Origin: Bursaphelenchus xylophilus
Lineage: Eukaryota > Nematoda > Chromadorea > Rhabditida > Aphelenchoididae
Reading direction: 5' to 3'
DNA: 64,000 bases
Assembly: GCA_904066235.2 (NCBI GenBank)
Contig: CAJFCV020000001.1
Location: 2,728,001 to 2,792,000 of the forward strand
The position numbers were made by a program, and so were the translations under genes. How positions within the stretch are numbered: the stretch's first letter is position 1; the number at the start of each line of letters is the position of its first letter. The notes beneath the pieces are model-generated. The model worked only from the letters and a program-made list of their open reading frames with translations, was not told the DNA's origin and ran no database searches. Positions 1 through 11,900 of the stretch are shown piece after piece.

Positions 1-1445
1 CTGTTGTATTATAGATATTATGTGGATTACATGGCGGCGGGCACTGGGAACATGATCTACAATGGCTCCTACTACTATCATCGTCATGGATCGGACTTTC
101 TGGTCCGTTACAATCTCGAGAATGCGGAGCAAATGCAAAGTCGGGAGTTGGGGGAGATTGCGGCCAAGGATTGTGGGAGAAAAGTTGATCATACGTTTGA
201 AGTAAGGCGTTTACTACTCTTTTAAGAGTCTCTTAAAGATAATTACTTATTTTAAAGCCTTTTAATTTTGATAATAGACTCTCCTGGGACAAAGATAGAT
301 GTTGTTTTAGCTCTGCAATGAGACAGATCGCGATTTCTGGCTCTACGATCGCCCTCACAACTATATCGACTACGCTGCGGACGAAAATGGCCTGTGGGTG
401 TTGTACATGCGTCCAGACAATGCTCATTTAATGGTCAGCAAAATTGAGCCGGTAAGAAAATTGATCGTATTTTACAAGTTTTTTTTTGGGTTACTGTAGG
501 TCTTCAACTTTACAAGAGCTCCTTGAGATTTTTGTTTTGTCTGAGCCATTGCTTTACAAGATTGAGATTTTTGTTCTGTCTGGGTCATTGTTCTCTGAAA
601 ATTTTTGTTTCCACTTAACAAACACAGCCAAGATATTGAGCGACCTTTAAAGACGAGAGAGTACGCGAAATGCGGAGAGCGGTCAGAGATAAAAAACTGT
701 TTTTCAATACAAATTTGCTAATTTCGCGCGAAAAAAGTGACTTTTTGTGGAACTTTTGATGGTAGAAGTAGGCAAAAATTTTCACGCTAAAATTCGAAAA
801 AAAATATTATATCAGATTTTTTTCTGTTAACAACGTCAAAGACAATTGAAGATCGTAAAATAATTTTTAGTCCACATGTGGAATGTCACAGTAATTTTTT
901 CTAGCCGTTTTTGAGACAGCAAACAAAGGTTTTTTTGGACGTTTCGTTTTCCAAGCCGTGAAGATTGCAATTCATAAGTGGCTGTATTTTTTTATAACTT
1001 TCCGTATTTTACATCTATGTTTTATAATAATTTGCAAGTGCTTTCCGAAAGTCCTTTCCGCAAATACCCAATTTTTAGGACTTTTACGTTGTCCAAACCT
1101 GGGAGCTCGATGTGAACGGCACCGAGCTGGCTGACGCATTTGTCATGTGCGGAGTTCTTTATGGCCTTGAGAGCGCTGAAGATCGCGATACCTTCATTTC
1201 ATACGCTTTCGATTTGTATAAGTAAGCGGCATCTTTTCTTTCCAAAAATTTGCTTGTTTAGCAACCAAACTCTTGACGTGGACATCCCTTGGTACAATCC
1301 TTACCGAGGCCTCACCATGTTGCACTACAACCCCGTGGATGGCCGGCTGTATTTCTTCGATTCGGGGAAATTGTTGAGCGTTAATGTGAGGATTGAAGCG
1401 CCGGAATACGATGATGAAGAGGAAGTTGGTGATAATGCGAATTAA
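1..1445 (+). CDS. Olfactomedin-domain protein, 3' part (5' end outside window)
   Basis: Four in-frame exons can be read: 1-201, 311-451, 1079-1221 and 1262-1445, ending at TAA 1443-1445, all with GT-AG borders and compatible phases. The product is the C-terminal part of an olfactomedin beta-propeller: an N-glycosylation-like NGSYYYH segment, then NETDRDFWLYD, an IDYAADENGLWVLY core typical of the family, a single Cys in VMCGVLYG, and the terminal RGLTMLHYNPVDGRLYFFDSG strand. Olfactomedin proteins are secreted or extracellular; in nematodes a collagen-olfactomedin (gliomedin-like, UNC-122-type) protein acts at neuromuscular junctions, which is one possible identity. The tail after the propeller is short and acidic. 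The third intron (452-1078) carries a dispersed repeat. The domain call is secure; orthology is not. Confidence 0.85.
633..810. repeat. Dispersed repeat copy in olfactomedin intron
   Basis: This segment contains GAGAGTACGCGAAATGCGG, GAGCGGTCAGA and TTTTTGTGGAA followed by a GGTAGAAG motif. Related text occurs near 5500, 10900, 18040, 20600 and 43150. It lies in intron 452-1078. No open frame of note. Confidence 0.5.
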
Positions 1446-1628
1446 ATTGGTTATAATTATATGTAAATTGTTTTAAAATAGCATTCTTTGCTTACATTGT
1501 TTAAAAATTTGATGTACTTTGATGAGCTGTTGACAAAGGCTCCTTTCAAAACAGATAGGTGGACCGTCAATACAAGGGACTCCCCTGCAACGATTCATGT
1601 CTACAACAAACAATTTCAAAAGCTCCGA

Positions 1629-1784
1629 TCAGCCTGTCGGGAAAATAATGAGCACAATGTGGCTGCTCCAATTGCGTCGCTAAAATGAAAAGCAATTTTA
1701 TAATATTTTGTCGCGACACGATTCATCACGGCGATGCGATTTTCAATGCGACAGAGTGTTCATTATTTTCCCGACAGACTGATA
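1629..1784. mobile_element. MITE copy, subfamily A
   Basis: The ends GATCAGCCTGTCGGGAAAAT and CCCGACAGACTGATA are inverted repeats. The interior has the subfamily A text TGAAAAGCAATTTTAT, CGACACGATTCATC and GCGATGCGATTTTC. The whole copy is an imperfect palindrome. Confidence 0.75.
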
Positions 1785-1944
1785 TAATAGAATTATAATA
1801 GAATCAATTCCGGACTTAACTGAACCCTTGTGCAACGAAGCCTTTGTATAACGAATAATTTTTCTTGGTCTCTTACAATTTGTCGCGCAAAACTGTGGTT
1901 GTCATTTCCAAAAATTGTGGCTAACGCTTGCAGTAGTGCGAAGA

Positions 1945-2094
1945 TATCAGTCTGTCGTTAAAATAATGTGGATTCATCCCGCCTTGGAATTGCCCACCAT
2001 TGCTTTACGACGGCTGGAGATTTGGTGCGTGACTGTGACGAGGCAAGAATTTGCGCTGCGGGAAACCCAAATTATTTTCCCGACAAACTGATAT
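1945..2094. mobile_element. MITE copy, subfamily B
   Basis: The TIRs are TATCAGTCTGTCG and CGACAAACTGATA. The interior differs from subfamily A, starting AATGTGGATT and containing CGCCTTGGAATTGCCCACC and a CGACGGCTGGAGATTTGG segment. Confidence 0.7.
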
Positions 2095-2358
2095 ATCAGG
2101 TAAGCCTTTTGGTTTTTTTTGCAATCGTGGTATATAGGTTCACTGATATTTTCCCCCGATTTGGGCTAATTCCCAATTATGTAACTTGACCGGTCGTCTG
2201 GCGAAACCACTTGAAACGCCGTTGACTCCTCGTTTTATCGCTCTTGCAACATATGGAAGCTTTTCGCAAACAATAAATCGAAAAACCCAATATTTTTTAA
2301 AAAAAATGAAGATTCCAAAAAAGATGACAAAACATATTTTATTTACAAAAGCAAATTT

Positions 2359-5300
2359 TTACTCGGTTGTGGCTTTGCGCCACTTGTCGAAGGTGGCCTG
2401 AGGGGGTTTGGAGTAGATATCGTTGAGGGCGTCGCCGACCAGCGGGGTTCCGCCGCGCTGCACCACAATCAACGAGGGGATGGCTTTGAGTTGGTAGCGT
2501 TGGAGGAGGGAGCTGAAAATGTGGATTAATGGAATTTATAGCGAGAAAGCGGTAGGAGAACTCAAACAAATGGGCTTATAATAAACTCCGATGGGTAAAA
2601 TACGATAATCTTCGTGTATTGTGACTTACATCGCTCTCGGATCTCCATACTTGATGAAAAGCCATTTGGGATGGGATTTGAGGAACTGTTTCATCTCGTC
2701 CTCACTGTTGTCATGGGAAATGTAGACCACCTGGAAATAGAGTTGCGGTGATTTTTTGGGCTAAAAATCATGTCAAAGACAAGCTGCGTTGGGATGTAGC
2801 CTGACTACGTCGCTACGCGACTCGTCAGCCTACATTCCCAACGCGGGTGTGCGCGCAAAGCGCCACCTAATTAGCCTAAGCCTAAGCAGCCTAAGCGGCT
2901 AAGCAAACTAAGCCTAAGCGCCTAAGCGGCTAAGCAGCCTAAGCAAACTAAGCCTGAGCTAAGCCTACGCAGCCTAAGCGGCTAAGCAAACTAAGCCTAT
3001 GCGCTAAGCACCGCGCAGTGCACCTTATCAACTCACAGTGCATCTTTTCACCGCACAGTGCACTCGCGAAAACCCGGAGAAAATAAAAAAATTTCGAACC
3101 CGCGCGAACCCAACCGATATCGCCCTCGGAAAAATACTGGGACCCGAAATCGACGAGAAAGCTAAAGAAATTTTTGCTCTCTCACGAAAATGGAAAATCA
3201 ACTTTTGCCACGCCCCTTTTTCCACGTTGCGACACGGTTTGCACAGTGCAATCTTGCCAAACGAAGCCTTTCCCAATTTGCACCGTGCGAAATTTGTTGG
3301 CGGAGTGTCGCAAAAGATTTTGCAGACACTCCCCTTCGAAACCTGAAATTTGGAAAAATTTGCACGGTGCAATCAACAAAAAAGCCTACGTTCGTAGGCT
3401 TTTTTTCATTTTGCACAGTGCGAAAAACACCCTCCAAACGTTTTTCCCAGGCCCCCTTTTGATTTTCCCACTTTCCCCCCAGACGCACCGTGCACTCTGC
3501 ATTTTACCCAATGAGCTAGGCTTTTTCTCAATTTGCACAGTGCGAATCCCAATTTTGGCTTTGTCGCTGCGCGAATTTTGGCTTTGTCGCTGCGCGACAA
3601 AGCAAAAATCCGCACAGTGCACCCTTTCGAAAGTGTTTTTGCACAGTGCGGAGCCCCCGCGCTCGGTCCCTTTTTGATTCCGAGAGAGCCACCCATGGCG
3701 CAGTGGGTAGCGCGGAAGTCTGGCAATCTGAAGTCCCCGGAGGTTCAATCCCCCGGAAAAAAATTCTACCACGTTGTAGTACAATTAGAGGGCCGTCATA
3801 TTTTGGGTTTTTTACCCAAAAGTTTTGACTTTTTCGGGGTGAAATAATTAATGGAAAATTTGGCCAGAATTAAATTCGGCCAGACCGTATTTTAGAAAAA
3901 TATGCAGATTTTTACACTTATCCTGATCGAGTTTTCAATTTCCGAACGATTGAGCCAGGTCCCGTCTTCGTATCTCTACTCGTTCAAAAGTTACGGTACT
4001 TTTTATGTTTACGATGTTACAGTAACCCGGTTTCAAGAAATGGCGGAAACGCGTCGACTAATGTTTTGAAGAGCTATTTAAACACAGTAGAATGATTTTT
4101 GAGGCGGGTGGATACGATCAAAATTGACCGAGATACTGTAACTTTAAGCCAGACACCTTGTTACAGTAATCCCTCGTGTAGCGACAGACCTGGAACCGTG
4201 AAATACACCTTGAAAGACGTGTAATGACGAGTACTACCAGTGCTGTGAATTTTGTCCGGCGCGATCGCGTCAACGCTGAGAAAATGGCGAAAAAGCGCCT
4301 TACGGCGCAGAAGCTACCGTAACCCACAGTAAGCCGAAAAAAATCGGCGAGATAGGAGGACTATGATACCACTTCTGATGGTGATTTTTCACGTAGATTC
4401 AGAATCTGGCATCAGAATTTGGAATTTCCTTCATCTACACCTGTAGCCTAAGGGTTGAAAAAATTGAAAATGTTATAGTAACCGTAGTTTTGAATTTACA
4501 TGAAAGAATCCAATTAGAAAGTTTGAAAGGAATAGAAAACACGTCCGATAAAGAAAGAATGGAACTCGGCGCTCGCTTCGCTCGCGAGATGTTTTTGAGT
4601 ATGTCACAAAATCACTTCGCGAATTGTTTAGAACCGGGGACTGTAACCCGCCGTCCGAAAACCACTTCAGGCGCTTCCAAAAAACGCTCCGCAACTTTCC
4701 ATGGCAGCGATTTTTGATTAAGGTCCTAGTTCCCGAGATACGAAAATCGGATTTTGGATTTGAAATCCGGATATAACCGATATGCAAATTTTTGTTCAAA
4801 AAGCATGTCAGATTTGGAGTCAGCGTGAAAAATGACCCACAGTGCATGAAGGAAACGTGTGGATAGCTGGCCGTTTTCATGTCGAATCGTTTTTGACTTT
4901 TTGGAACCTTCCAGTCCCGAGAGCCGCCCGCGATGGGGACGCGACCGCGTTATGTAGAAATTTCTGAAAATCTATTTGAAGTGTTTTGCAAGAGATCTAT
5001 CGGAACGGGACCTGGCTAACTATCTTTAAAAAGCCGCAAAGGTGGCTCAAAAAAGGGGTACTTTTTAAAAAGTCGGTTTTTTGCAATTTTCAAAATGACA
5101 CTCCAACTATGGTGAAAAAACGAGTACCATATTCAGGTGTAGAATTCCATTCCACGAATTCTGAAAAAAAAATCGGCAGCATAGCTCCAAAAAGAAAGGA
5201 GAAAACTCGATTTTTCAGTACCGACCGGTCGATAATGACAGCCACTAAAAAAAAGTCATTTGGGTATCACAAAGAGTAAAAAAAAGAATGTATGGAAAAA

Positions 5301-6174
5301 AAAGTGAAAAAAATTGAAGTTAAGAGGAAACGGTCAGAAGCCCTTAATGTAGAGGGGGCGCGGCGGAGCGCGGCTCCCGAAACAAAGGAGGTAGTTAAAG
5401 TGCAATCATCAGATTGTGATGAAACTTAGCACACTTTTAGAACATTTTTTAAAGACAGGCAGTTTCCTATCCGAGATTTTTAGATCAAAAATTGGCAAAA
5501 ATGCAAGACTTTTTTACGAATTTTGACCTGAAAAGTTTCATAGCTATTTCTACCGTAGACGGTAATGTTCCGACAAAAAATAAATTTCTACCATGCGAAA
5601 CTGGCAATGATATGAATAAAAAGTGTTTTCTCTCTAACCCCTCTCCGCGCTTTACTCGCTCTCTCGGCCGTAAATATCGAAAAAAGGAAAATCTGAGGGT
5701 CGCGGCGCACTTATGACACGTTCCTTGAAAAAAATGAGCATTTGAATTGCCAAGTATCAAGTTTTTTCTATCAGTCTGTCGGGAAAATAATGTGCACTCT
5801 GTAGCATCAAAAATCCCATTGCCGCCAAGAAAATGAATTGTCTCGCGACAAAACCAAATAGCTTTTCAGTTCAGCGACGCGGCTTGCGTAGCGACATTGT
5901 GTTCATTATTTTCCCGACAGACTGATAGGCAAAAATTTAGTAAAAAGTCATCATAATTGCACCTTCATCTACTGCCATATGAACTCACCTCAAATCCCTG
6001 TGGCTGTGTCTTTTCGTAGAACGCTTTCAACTTGTCGTTCAGCTCTTTTCCAGCCTCTTTGGCGCCAAAGAAAAGGCAGACCACCTTCTTGTTCAATTCA
6101 TCGGAAGTTACTTGCTGACTGGGGCCGTCGGGATTGTTGCGGAAAAGTGGAGCGCCACGAAGAAGATCAGCCAT
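2359..6174 (-). CDS. Thioredoxin-fold (tryparedoxin/nucleoredoxin-like) protein
   Basis: Complement of exons 5989-6174, 2630-2730 and 2359-2512 (146 aa), with ATG at 6174 and TAA at 2359-2361. GTGAGT/AG and GTAAGT/AG borders keep phase. The order of elements fits a thioredoxin fold: beta strand KKVVCLFFGAKEA where the CxxC would lie, a helix rich in Lys/Glu, VVYISHDNSEDEMKQFL, WLFIKYGD, then the cis-proline loop AIPSLIVVQRGG. The VVYIS-D-S-EDEM-F pattern is typical of nucleoredoxin/tryparedoxin-like proteins. The active-site position reads FGAKEAGK, with no CxxC, so a redox role is doubtful, as in the NXNL-like degenerate proteins. Intron 2 (2731-5988, 3258 bp) is far larger than its neighbours and is packed with repeats. 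Assignment to the fold is confident; function is not. Confidence 0.8.
2783..2849. repeat. Short inverted repeat
   Basis: GCGTTGGGATGTAGCCTGAC at the left is repeated inverted as GTCAGCCTACATTCCCAACGC at the right, with the centre CGTCGCTACGCGACTCG. It would fold as a ~25 bp hairpin. It lies in the large thioredoxin-like intron, immediately before a telomere-like tract. Confidence 0.7.
2862..3010. repeat. Degenerate telomere-like (GCCTAA)n tract
   Basis: About 150 bp is built from CTAAGC and GCCTAA words, such as GCCTAAGCCTAAGC, with one-base slips (CTAAGCGGCTAAGCAAACTAAGC). TTAGGC is the canonical nematode telomere hexamer and GCCTAA is its complement, so this reads as a decayed interstitial telomeric array. 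An unrelated simple repeat is the alternative. Confidence 0.55.
3010..3665. repeat. Region rich in GCACAGTGC / GCACGGTGC palindromes
   Basis: At least a dozen copies of a 9-10 bp palindrome (GCACAGTGC, GCACGGTGC, GCACCGTGC) occur every 30-80 bp, often preceded by AATTT or TTTT. Several frames on both strands stay open here, but they share no domain and mirror one another because of the palindromes, so I do not call a gene. Confidence 0.7.
3693..3760 (+). other. tRNA-like segment (A box and B box)
   Basis: TGGCGCAGTGGGTAGCG (from 3696) matches a Pol III A box/D arm and GGTTCAATCCC (from 3742) matches a B box/T arm, at normal tRNA spacing. The anticodon arm does not pair cleanly, so this is a tRNA-derived SINE head or a tRNA pseudogene, not a working tRNA. 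The D arm resembles eukaryotic tRNA-Met. Confidence 0.5.
3840..5280. repeat. Repeat-derived intronic DNA
   Basis: Here GTTACAGTAACC and TACGGTA motifs recur. Segments such as GATTTGGAGTCAGCGTGAAAA near 4815 resemble the arms of the inverted repeats at 15.9-17.7 kb. Open frames on both strands here are shadows of repeat sequence. No gene supported. Confidence 0.45.
5490..5715. repeat. Dispersed repeat copy (inverted orientation)
   Basis: TTCATAGCTATTTCTACCGT followed by GGTAATGTTCCGACAAAAAA is the reverse of the GTGGAAACATTACCCTCTAC block seen near 43240 and 20690. It includes GCTCTCTCGGCCGTAAATATC. Confidence 0.5.
5769..5927. mobile_element. MITE copy, subfamily A
   Basis: Complete copy with TATCAGTCTGTCGGGAAAAT at the left and CCCGACAGACTGATA at the right, lying just inside the thioredoxin-like intron downstream of exon 1's donor side. 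Confidence 0.8.
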
Positions 6175-6720
6175 CTTTCGACCGCAAAAAAGGGGGAAAA
6201 TGTGGTCGAAATTGAAATTGTTCGGTCGATTTTGATTTTTTGAGGGAATTATTGAAATTTTTTGAATTTTGAAAATTTTTTTGAATATTCAAATTTTTGG
6301 GTTTGAGATTTTTTGCTTTTTTTTTGAAGAATGTCTGTTCAGAAAACATTTTTTAGATCGATTTTTTGTTATAAATCCGATAAAAACAACATTTTTTATT
6401 TTAAAAGTTTCCAAATGTATCCAAAACACTTTTTCAGCCAAAAAATCTCGGATTTGGCCCGTAAATCCTTTGCCACTTTGTTTGATCCACTTCCCCCATT
6501 GGTCTCGATCTAATCTCGGCCCGCTTTTCTTCCATTTTGGTGTTGTTACCATTCACTCATCCCCCGATCGGATGAGTGAATGGTTTTGACAAAAACTCGG
6601 AATAATGGCGTCATTCGATACGGACAATCGAAACTAACCACCGCGATTGGGTTTCCGGATCAGCCACGATTTGCCGGGTCACTCGTGGGGACTTGTGTTT
6701 TTTGCATTAAATAACCGAAT
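6175..6720. other. Upstream region of the thioredoxin-like gene
   Basis: AT-rich DNA with runs of TTTTTTGAA. An exact 11 bp inverted pair, CATTCACTCAT / ATGAGTGAATG, sits near 6550-6581. No gene recognised; promoter elements cannot be picked out. Confidence 0.35.
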
Positions 6721-6724
6721 GAAT

Positions 6725-8010
6725 AAAAAAATGCACTGTGCAGGAGTTTGTTTTGAATATTGTAGGGTAAAATACGCATCGCCGAAGTGAGTAGGAAAAA
6801 ATTGGAAGAAGTTGAGTCAATTTGTTGTGTTTCCAACTTATTTTGCAAAAAAAAATTCTTGCACTGTGCAAAATTTTTGAATTTTTATTTCTGCACCGTG
6901 CAAGATATTTTTTGGCTGTTGAGGGTAAAATACGAGTTGAAATGAAAGCGAATCGACTCACTCAGATACAAGACATCTCAATTAACAGCATTTTATTAAA
7001 TTTTTTAAAAATTTTTTTTGCACTGTGCAGAATTTTTGAAATTTTATTTTTGCACTGTGCAGTTTATTTTTTGGCTGTTGCATGGTAAAATACGGACCGA
7101 ATTGATCTCGAATTCACACGTTCAGGTACAAGGCGTCTCAATTAACAGAATTTTATTAAACTTAAAAAAAAAAAAAATTTTGCACTGTGCAAATTTTTGA
7201 ATTTTTATTTTTGCACCGTGCAAGATATTTTTTGGCTGTTGCATGGTAAAATACGAATTGAAATGAAAGCGAATCGACTCACTCAGATACAAGACATCTC
7301 AATTAACAGCATTTTATTAAATTTTTTAAAAATTTTTTTTGCACTGCGCAAAATTTTGAAATTTTGTTTTTGCACTGTGCAAGATATTTTTTTGGCTGTT
7401 GCATGGTAAAATACGGACCGAATTGATCTCGAATTCACACGTTCAGGTACAAGACATCTCAATTAACAGCATTTTATTAAATTTTTTAAAAATTTTTTTT
7501 GCACTGTGCAAAATTTTGAAATTTTGTTTTTGCACTGTGCAAGATATTTTTTTGGCTGTTGCATGGTAAAATACGGGTTGAAATCACACCGCAATTCGCT
7601 TATTCAGATACAAGACATCTCAATTAACAGCATTTCGTTAAATTTTACAAAAAAAAATTTTTCACTGTGCGAGATTTAGTTAGAACTTTTATTTTTGCAC
7701 TGTGCAAGATATTTTTTGGCTGTTGCATGGTAAAATACGGGTTGAATTGATATCGAATGCACTCATTCAGATACAAGACATCTCAATTAATAGCATTTTA
7801 ATTTTTTTAAAATTTTTGCACTGTACAGAATTTTTGAAATTTTAAATATTTTTGCACTGTGCAAGATATTTTTTGGCTGTTGCATGGTAAAATACGGAAA
7901 ACCGAATTTAGTCATTCAGATACAAGACATCTTAATTAACAACGTCTTATTAAAATTTTTTTTTATTTTTTTGCACTGTGCAGAATTTTTGAAATCTTAT
8001 TTTCGCGCTG
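6725..8010. repeat. Minisatellite, about seven ~160 bp units
   Basis: The unit contains GCACTGTGC, a TATTTTTTGGCTGTTGCATGG block, GTAAAATACG, a CAGATACAAGACATCTCAAT block, CAGCATTTTATTAAA and a second GCACTGTGC. The ATTTTTTGGCTGTTG block recurs at about 6906, 7066, 7225, 7387, 7555, 7711 and 7869, a period of 155-170 bp. Units differ at the segment after GTAAAATACG. The array lies between the divergent thioredoxin-like and forkhead genes. Frames on the plus strand that stay open across units are a by-product of the repeat. Confidence 0.85.
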
Positions 8011-8779
8011 TGCAAAGCCAAAAAATCCCGTTTTTGCACCGTGCACTTGTCGGATTCAAAAAAAAATTTTTGTAAAATACGTCATACATCCTTTTGAAAT
8101 AAGATTGATTTCAAATTTCATTTAATAAATTCGACTGCACAGTGCAAAATTTCAAAAATTTCCTCGCACTGTGCGAAAAGGCAAAAATCATTTTCCTGTC
8201 CGAAAAAAGTCGAGAGGCTCATTTTTGACGTGTCCCCGACTTAGTATCGCTTTCAGTTGTCCTCGGAAAAATCTGGGGTGGCCTACCGTTAATCTCGAAA
8301 TAAACAAAACTCTCTCTTCTGGCCTCATTTGGCGCTTCGTCCGCGAGATTTTCGAACCAAAAATTTTTCGGAGCCGAAAACAAGACTCAACCCGTCTGCT
8401 ACAGTATGCTCGAGGCTGAAAATTGGAAATGGGCTGTGTGAGAGGGATAAATTGGGGTGGTAATTTTGAAAAATTGGAAAAATTTAGGTGATTCAAAAAA
8501 AAAATTGAAAATCAGAAAATGATAAAACCAGTTTAATCAACATATTTTAGGCCTATACTAAAAATCCTAAGAAAAAAATCACATTTATTTTTCCAAAAAA
8601 TCTCAAAAATGCAAAAAATAAAAAAATAATTTTTTGAAAAATTACAGTAATCTCATCACAAATATACCACCTGTACTATCTAAAAACACCATAAAAGTCC
8701 TCCTCGATTATCACTCATCACCACCAAGCTATCAAATTACTGAAAACAACTCAATTTCCCATAAAACCCCTTCCTCGTC
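8011..8779. other. Intergenic DNA between minisatellite and forkhead promoter
   Basis: A few more GCACAGTGC palindromes sit at 8030-8180, followed by a GC-richer block (8200-8420) with overlapping open frames on both strands and no recognisable domain. I see no supported gene. Confidence 0.4.
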
Positions 8780-8909
8780 GCTGATTGGCCGACGCTCCCG
8801 CGCCGTGGCCCCGCCCCCTTTTTCTACCAACCTTTTTCAAAGTTTGGCCAGAAGTCTCGACTCTCGACCCGAACCTTTGCGCTCGCTCGGTAATTTGGCG
8901 ACTACTAAT
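8780..8909 (+). promoter_or_regulatory. Probable proximal promoter of the forkhead gene
   Basis: An inverted CCAAT box (CTGATTGGCC, 8781-8790) and a GC box (GGCCCCGCCCCC, about 8807-8818) lie 90-130 bp before the predicted start codon. Base composition jumps to GC-rich here compared with the AT-rich surroundings. Inference from motifs only. Confidence 0.45.
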
Positions 8910-11900
8910 ATGGCGGACAAGTTGTAAGTTTATTTTGTGGGACATTATATAGGGCGGTGTGTTTACACTTTTTTTTCTGTTGATTGGTGAGACGTTATAA
9001 ACAGTTTACATTTTGTAAACACATTTCCGGACGGTCATGTCCGATTTGACGGGAGTTCTTGTTGGAATGCCCTGAGGGTTGGTGGAAATAAGTGTTTTGA
9101 AATTTTGGGGGAGTCAGTAGTAACTTTGTTAAAAACTCGTTGAAATTAGTTGTAAATTGACCGCTAACAGTCTTCAACTTAAATTTTAGGATGGTAAATT
9201 TATTTACCATCAATTTTAAGGCCATAAGTCATCAATCTATCGCCATTTTCAGCGTGAAAATCGAGCTTCCCGAGCTGCAAAATGACAATTCTCATGTCCA
9301 ACCGATCCCCGCGTACAACGGCTTTTATATCCAGCCTTACAACGAGATTTATGAAGACAAATCCTCACTCTCTCCACCTCTGTCGACTGGCTCGGATCAC
9401 ATTGAAAAAGAGGTGAAGAAATCGTCAAGTGGCCAGAAGAAACGCAATCGACGCGCCGAAAATCGGCTCGAGAAACCGCCACACTCATACATCTCGCTGA
9501 TCGAAATGGCGATTAGGGTAAGGTTTGAAGTGAATTTTAAACCATAAAATAAGTTGATCTCAGTCTGTCGGGAAAATAATGAACACTCTGTCGCATCGAA
9601 AATCGCATCGCCGTCGAGAAAATGAATTGTGTCGCGGCAAAATCAAATTGATTTTTAATTCAGCGACGCCTTCGACGCAATGATATTGGGCTCATTTCTT
9701 TCGATTTTTTTGAAAAAAAAGATTTCTCATAGAAAAAAAATTCAATACGATGATGCAATTTGGTATAATATTTTTGGCTGCAAAAGTTTTAAAAATGAAA
9801 CTTTATGAATTGTGATTGCGCTGTTTATACGACGGAGTGCCTTACAATATTAATATTGTCTGAAAGCCGACTTTTTATTCTACTGCCATGCCAGATTTCA
9901 GCCTTCTAGCGCAAACGGCTAGCAAGATATGGAGAGAGAAAGCAAGCACATACCGAAAAAATAGAAAAAGTCGCGGAGATCGGTTGTGCCCCAAAAGTAC
10001 GGAATGCCGTGCGCCGATCGCGGAATTGAAAAGCAATTTGATTTTGCCGCGATACAATTCATTTTCTCGGCGGTGATGAGTTTTTGGATGCGACAGTGTG
10101 CTCATTATTTTCTCATCAGACTAATAAATCAAATTTTTAAAAACAAGTTTTTTCTGTCTGTTTGACAAGCAATACCTTGTCTTATCCCCAAACTTTTAGT
10201 CCCAAGCCTCCGGCCGCGCCACTCTCGCCGAGATCTACGACTTTCTCCAGGCTCGGTTCGACTTCTTCCGCGGCTCCTACGTTGGCTGGAAGAACTCGAT
10301 TCGTCACAATCTCTCTCTCAACCAATGCTTTGAGAAGCTGCCAAAAACAGCGGGTGCCAAGTGCGGGAAAGGCCATTATTGGACAATGGCGGCCAATGCC
10401 GTCATCTCGAATGGGACGCCGAATCTGAATGTGACGAGGAAAAAGGAGCCATTCAAGAAGAGCGGATTCACCGAAGCCGGCGGGTATATGGACTTTGAGG
10501 GGAATAATGGCGATGTTCTTGATGCCATCAACAATGTTGATGATGGTTATGGAAGTGGAGGAGTAAGTTGTGAAATTGTTTTGAAAAAAATGTGAAAAGC
10601 AATTTAACTTTGCCGCGACACAATTCATTTTCTCTACGGCAATAGGATTTTCGATTTTTCGATGCGACCAAGTTCCCATTATTTTCCCGACAGGTTAATA
10701 GCCAGCTTTCGTCGTATGGAAGTTTTTAGTGCAGAGCTTGACTTTATAATGTATGCAACGCTATCCGATCTTTGTGAAATTGCCGCAGACTTATAAAGAA
10801 ATCACCCCAAGTACTGTATTGTTTAATTTTTTTCAACACTTTGGGAATAGGGCACTATCAGCGCTTCAACACTTTAACACGCGCTTTACAGGGCCAGCCG
10901 AGATGATTAAGCACCCTCGAAAAACTTTTTGGACGCATTTAAACGCGTTTTTTGTGGAAACATTTCTTTCTACGGTAGAAATAGGAATTTATATCAAACC
11001 ATAAGAAATGTCCATAAATTTGGAGGAAAATTGGAGGAAAGTTGGAGGGTCTGCATTAGTCTACCTCCAATAAAATTATGATCAAAATTTACTCTCGGAA
11101 TAGCCAAAAATTTGGTCTTTAGCTAAAGCGTTCTTAAAAATTCCCCGCCAAAGTTCGAGTTCGCAACAATCTCCGACTTTGATGTCACCTCAAAAAACGA
11201 TGACTCAATAAATCCGCTCGCATATTTCACTTGTGTTTTTGTTGCGAAGACACTTCTTCCCCGCTATTTGGCCATAAATCGAGCGTGAGGCGATAAATTT
11301 CCCTCCCGCTTCGGAAATGTATCGCTTTTCGGAGTATTAATTGTTGCGGTAAAAAAGAAACTTTTCAATCGAAATTCGTATATTGAATTGTAACGTTTGC
11401 TAAGCAGCGGTCTTTCAGATAAATCCCACGTTATTCCAACCGTATCCTGAGCAGCCAATCTCCACCGAGCACTCCTACAATTACTGCCCATCCAACTTGG
11501 AGGGAGAAGCGCATTGGAATTCCCCGCAAATTCTTCCATGGTATGGCACAACGTACGTTCAAAATGGGGAATTCCCAACGACGTCGGCTCAAACCGAGCT
11601 ACCCGAAATTTCGGGAGATTTTGATGGAAGATTAAGCAGTCAAGAGCATCAGGATCAGCATGATATCAATGAATACAACATGGGTAAGAAAACTCGATTG
11701 GAAAAATCGAAGTGTTAGGGGTGGAAGGCGTTGATTTTGATGCTGCTAATTTTTACGTTTACGAAATCTAGTGAATATCAGTCTGTCGGGAAAATAATGA
11801 GCCCAATGTCGCTGCGCCAATCGCGTCGCTGAAGTGAAAAGCAACTTGATTTTGTCACGACACAATTCATTTTCTCCGGTTGCGATGCGATTTTCGATGC

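Larger units (their letters stand above)
1446..2358. other. Intergenic region, olfactomedin 3' end to thioredoxin-like 3' end
   Basis: The two flanking genes converge here. The interval holds two MITE copies (1629-1784 and 1945-2094) and otherwise AT-rich sequence without a supported gene. A TTTATT on the plus strand at 2339-2344 is a plausible polyadenylation signal for the minus-strand thioredoxin-like gene. Confidence 0.6.

Noticed and set aside
3028..3784. Several overlapping 60-167 codon frames on both strands
   Set aside because: They overlap in four or more frames, arise from the GCACAGTGC palindromes (which code for CTVQ/CAVC in any frame), have no shared domain and no splice support.
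6725..8010. CRISPR-like array
   Set aside because: Repeats are ~160 bp, spacers are not unique, and the context is a eukaryotic genome; this is a minisatellite.
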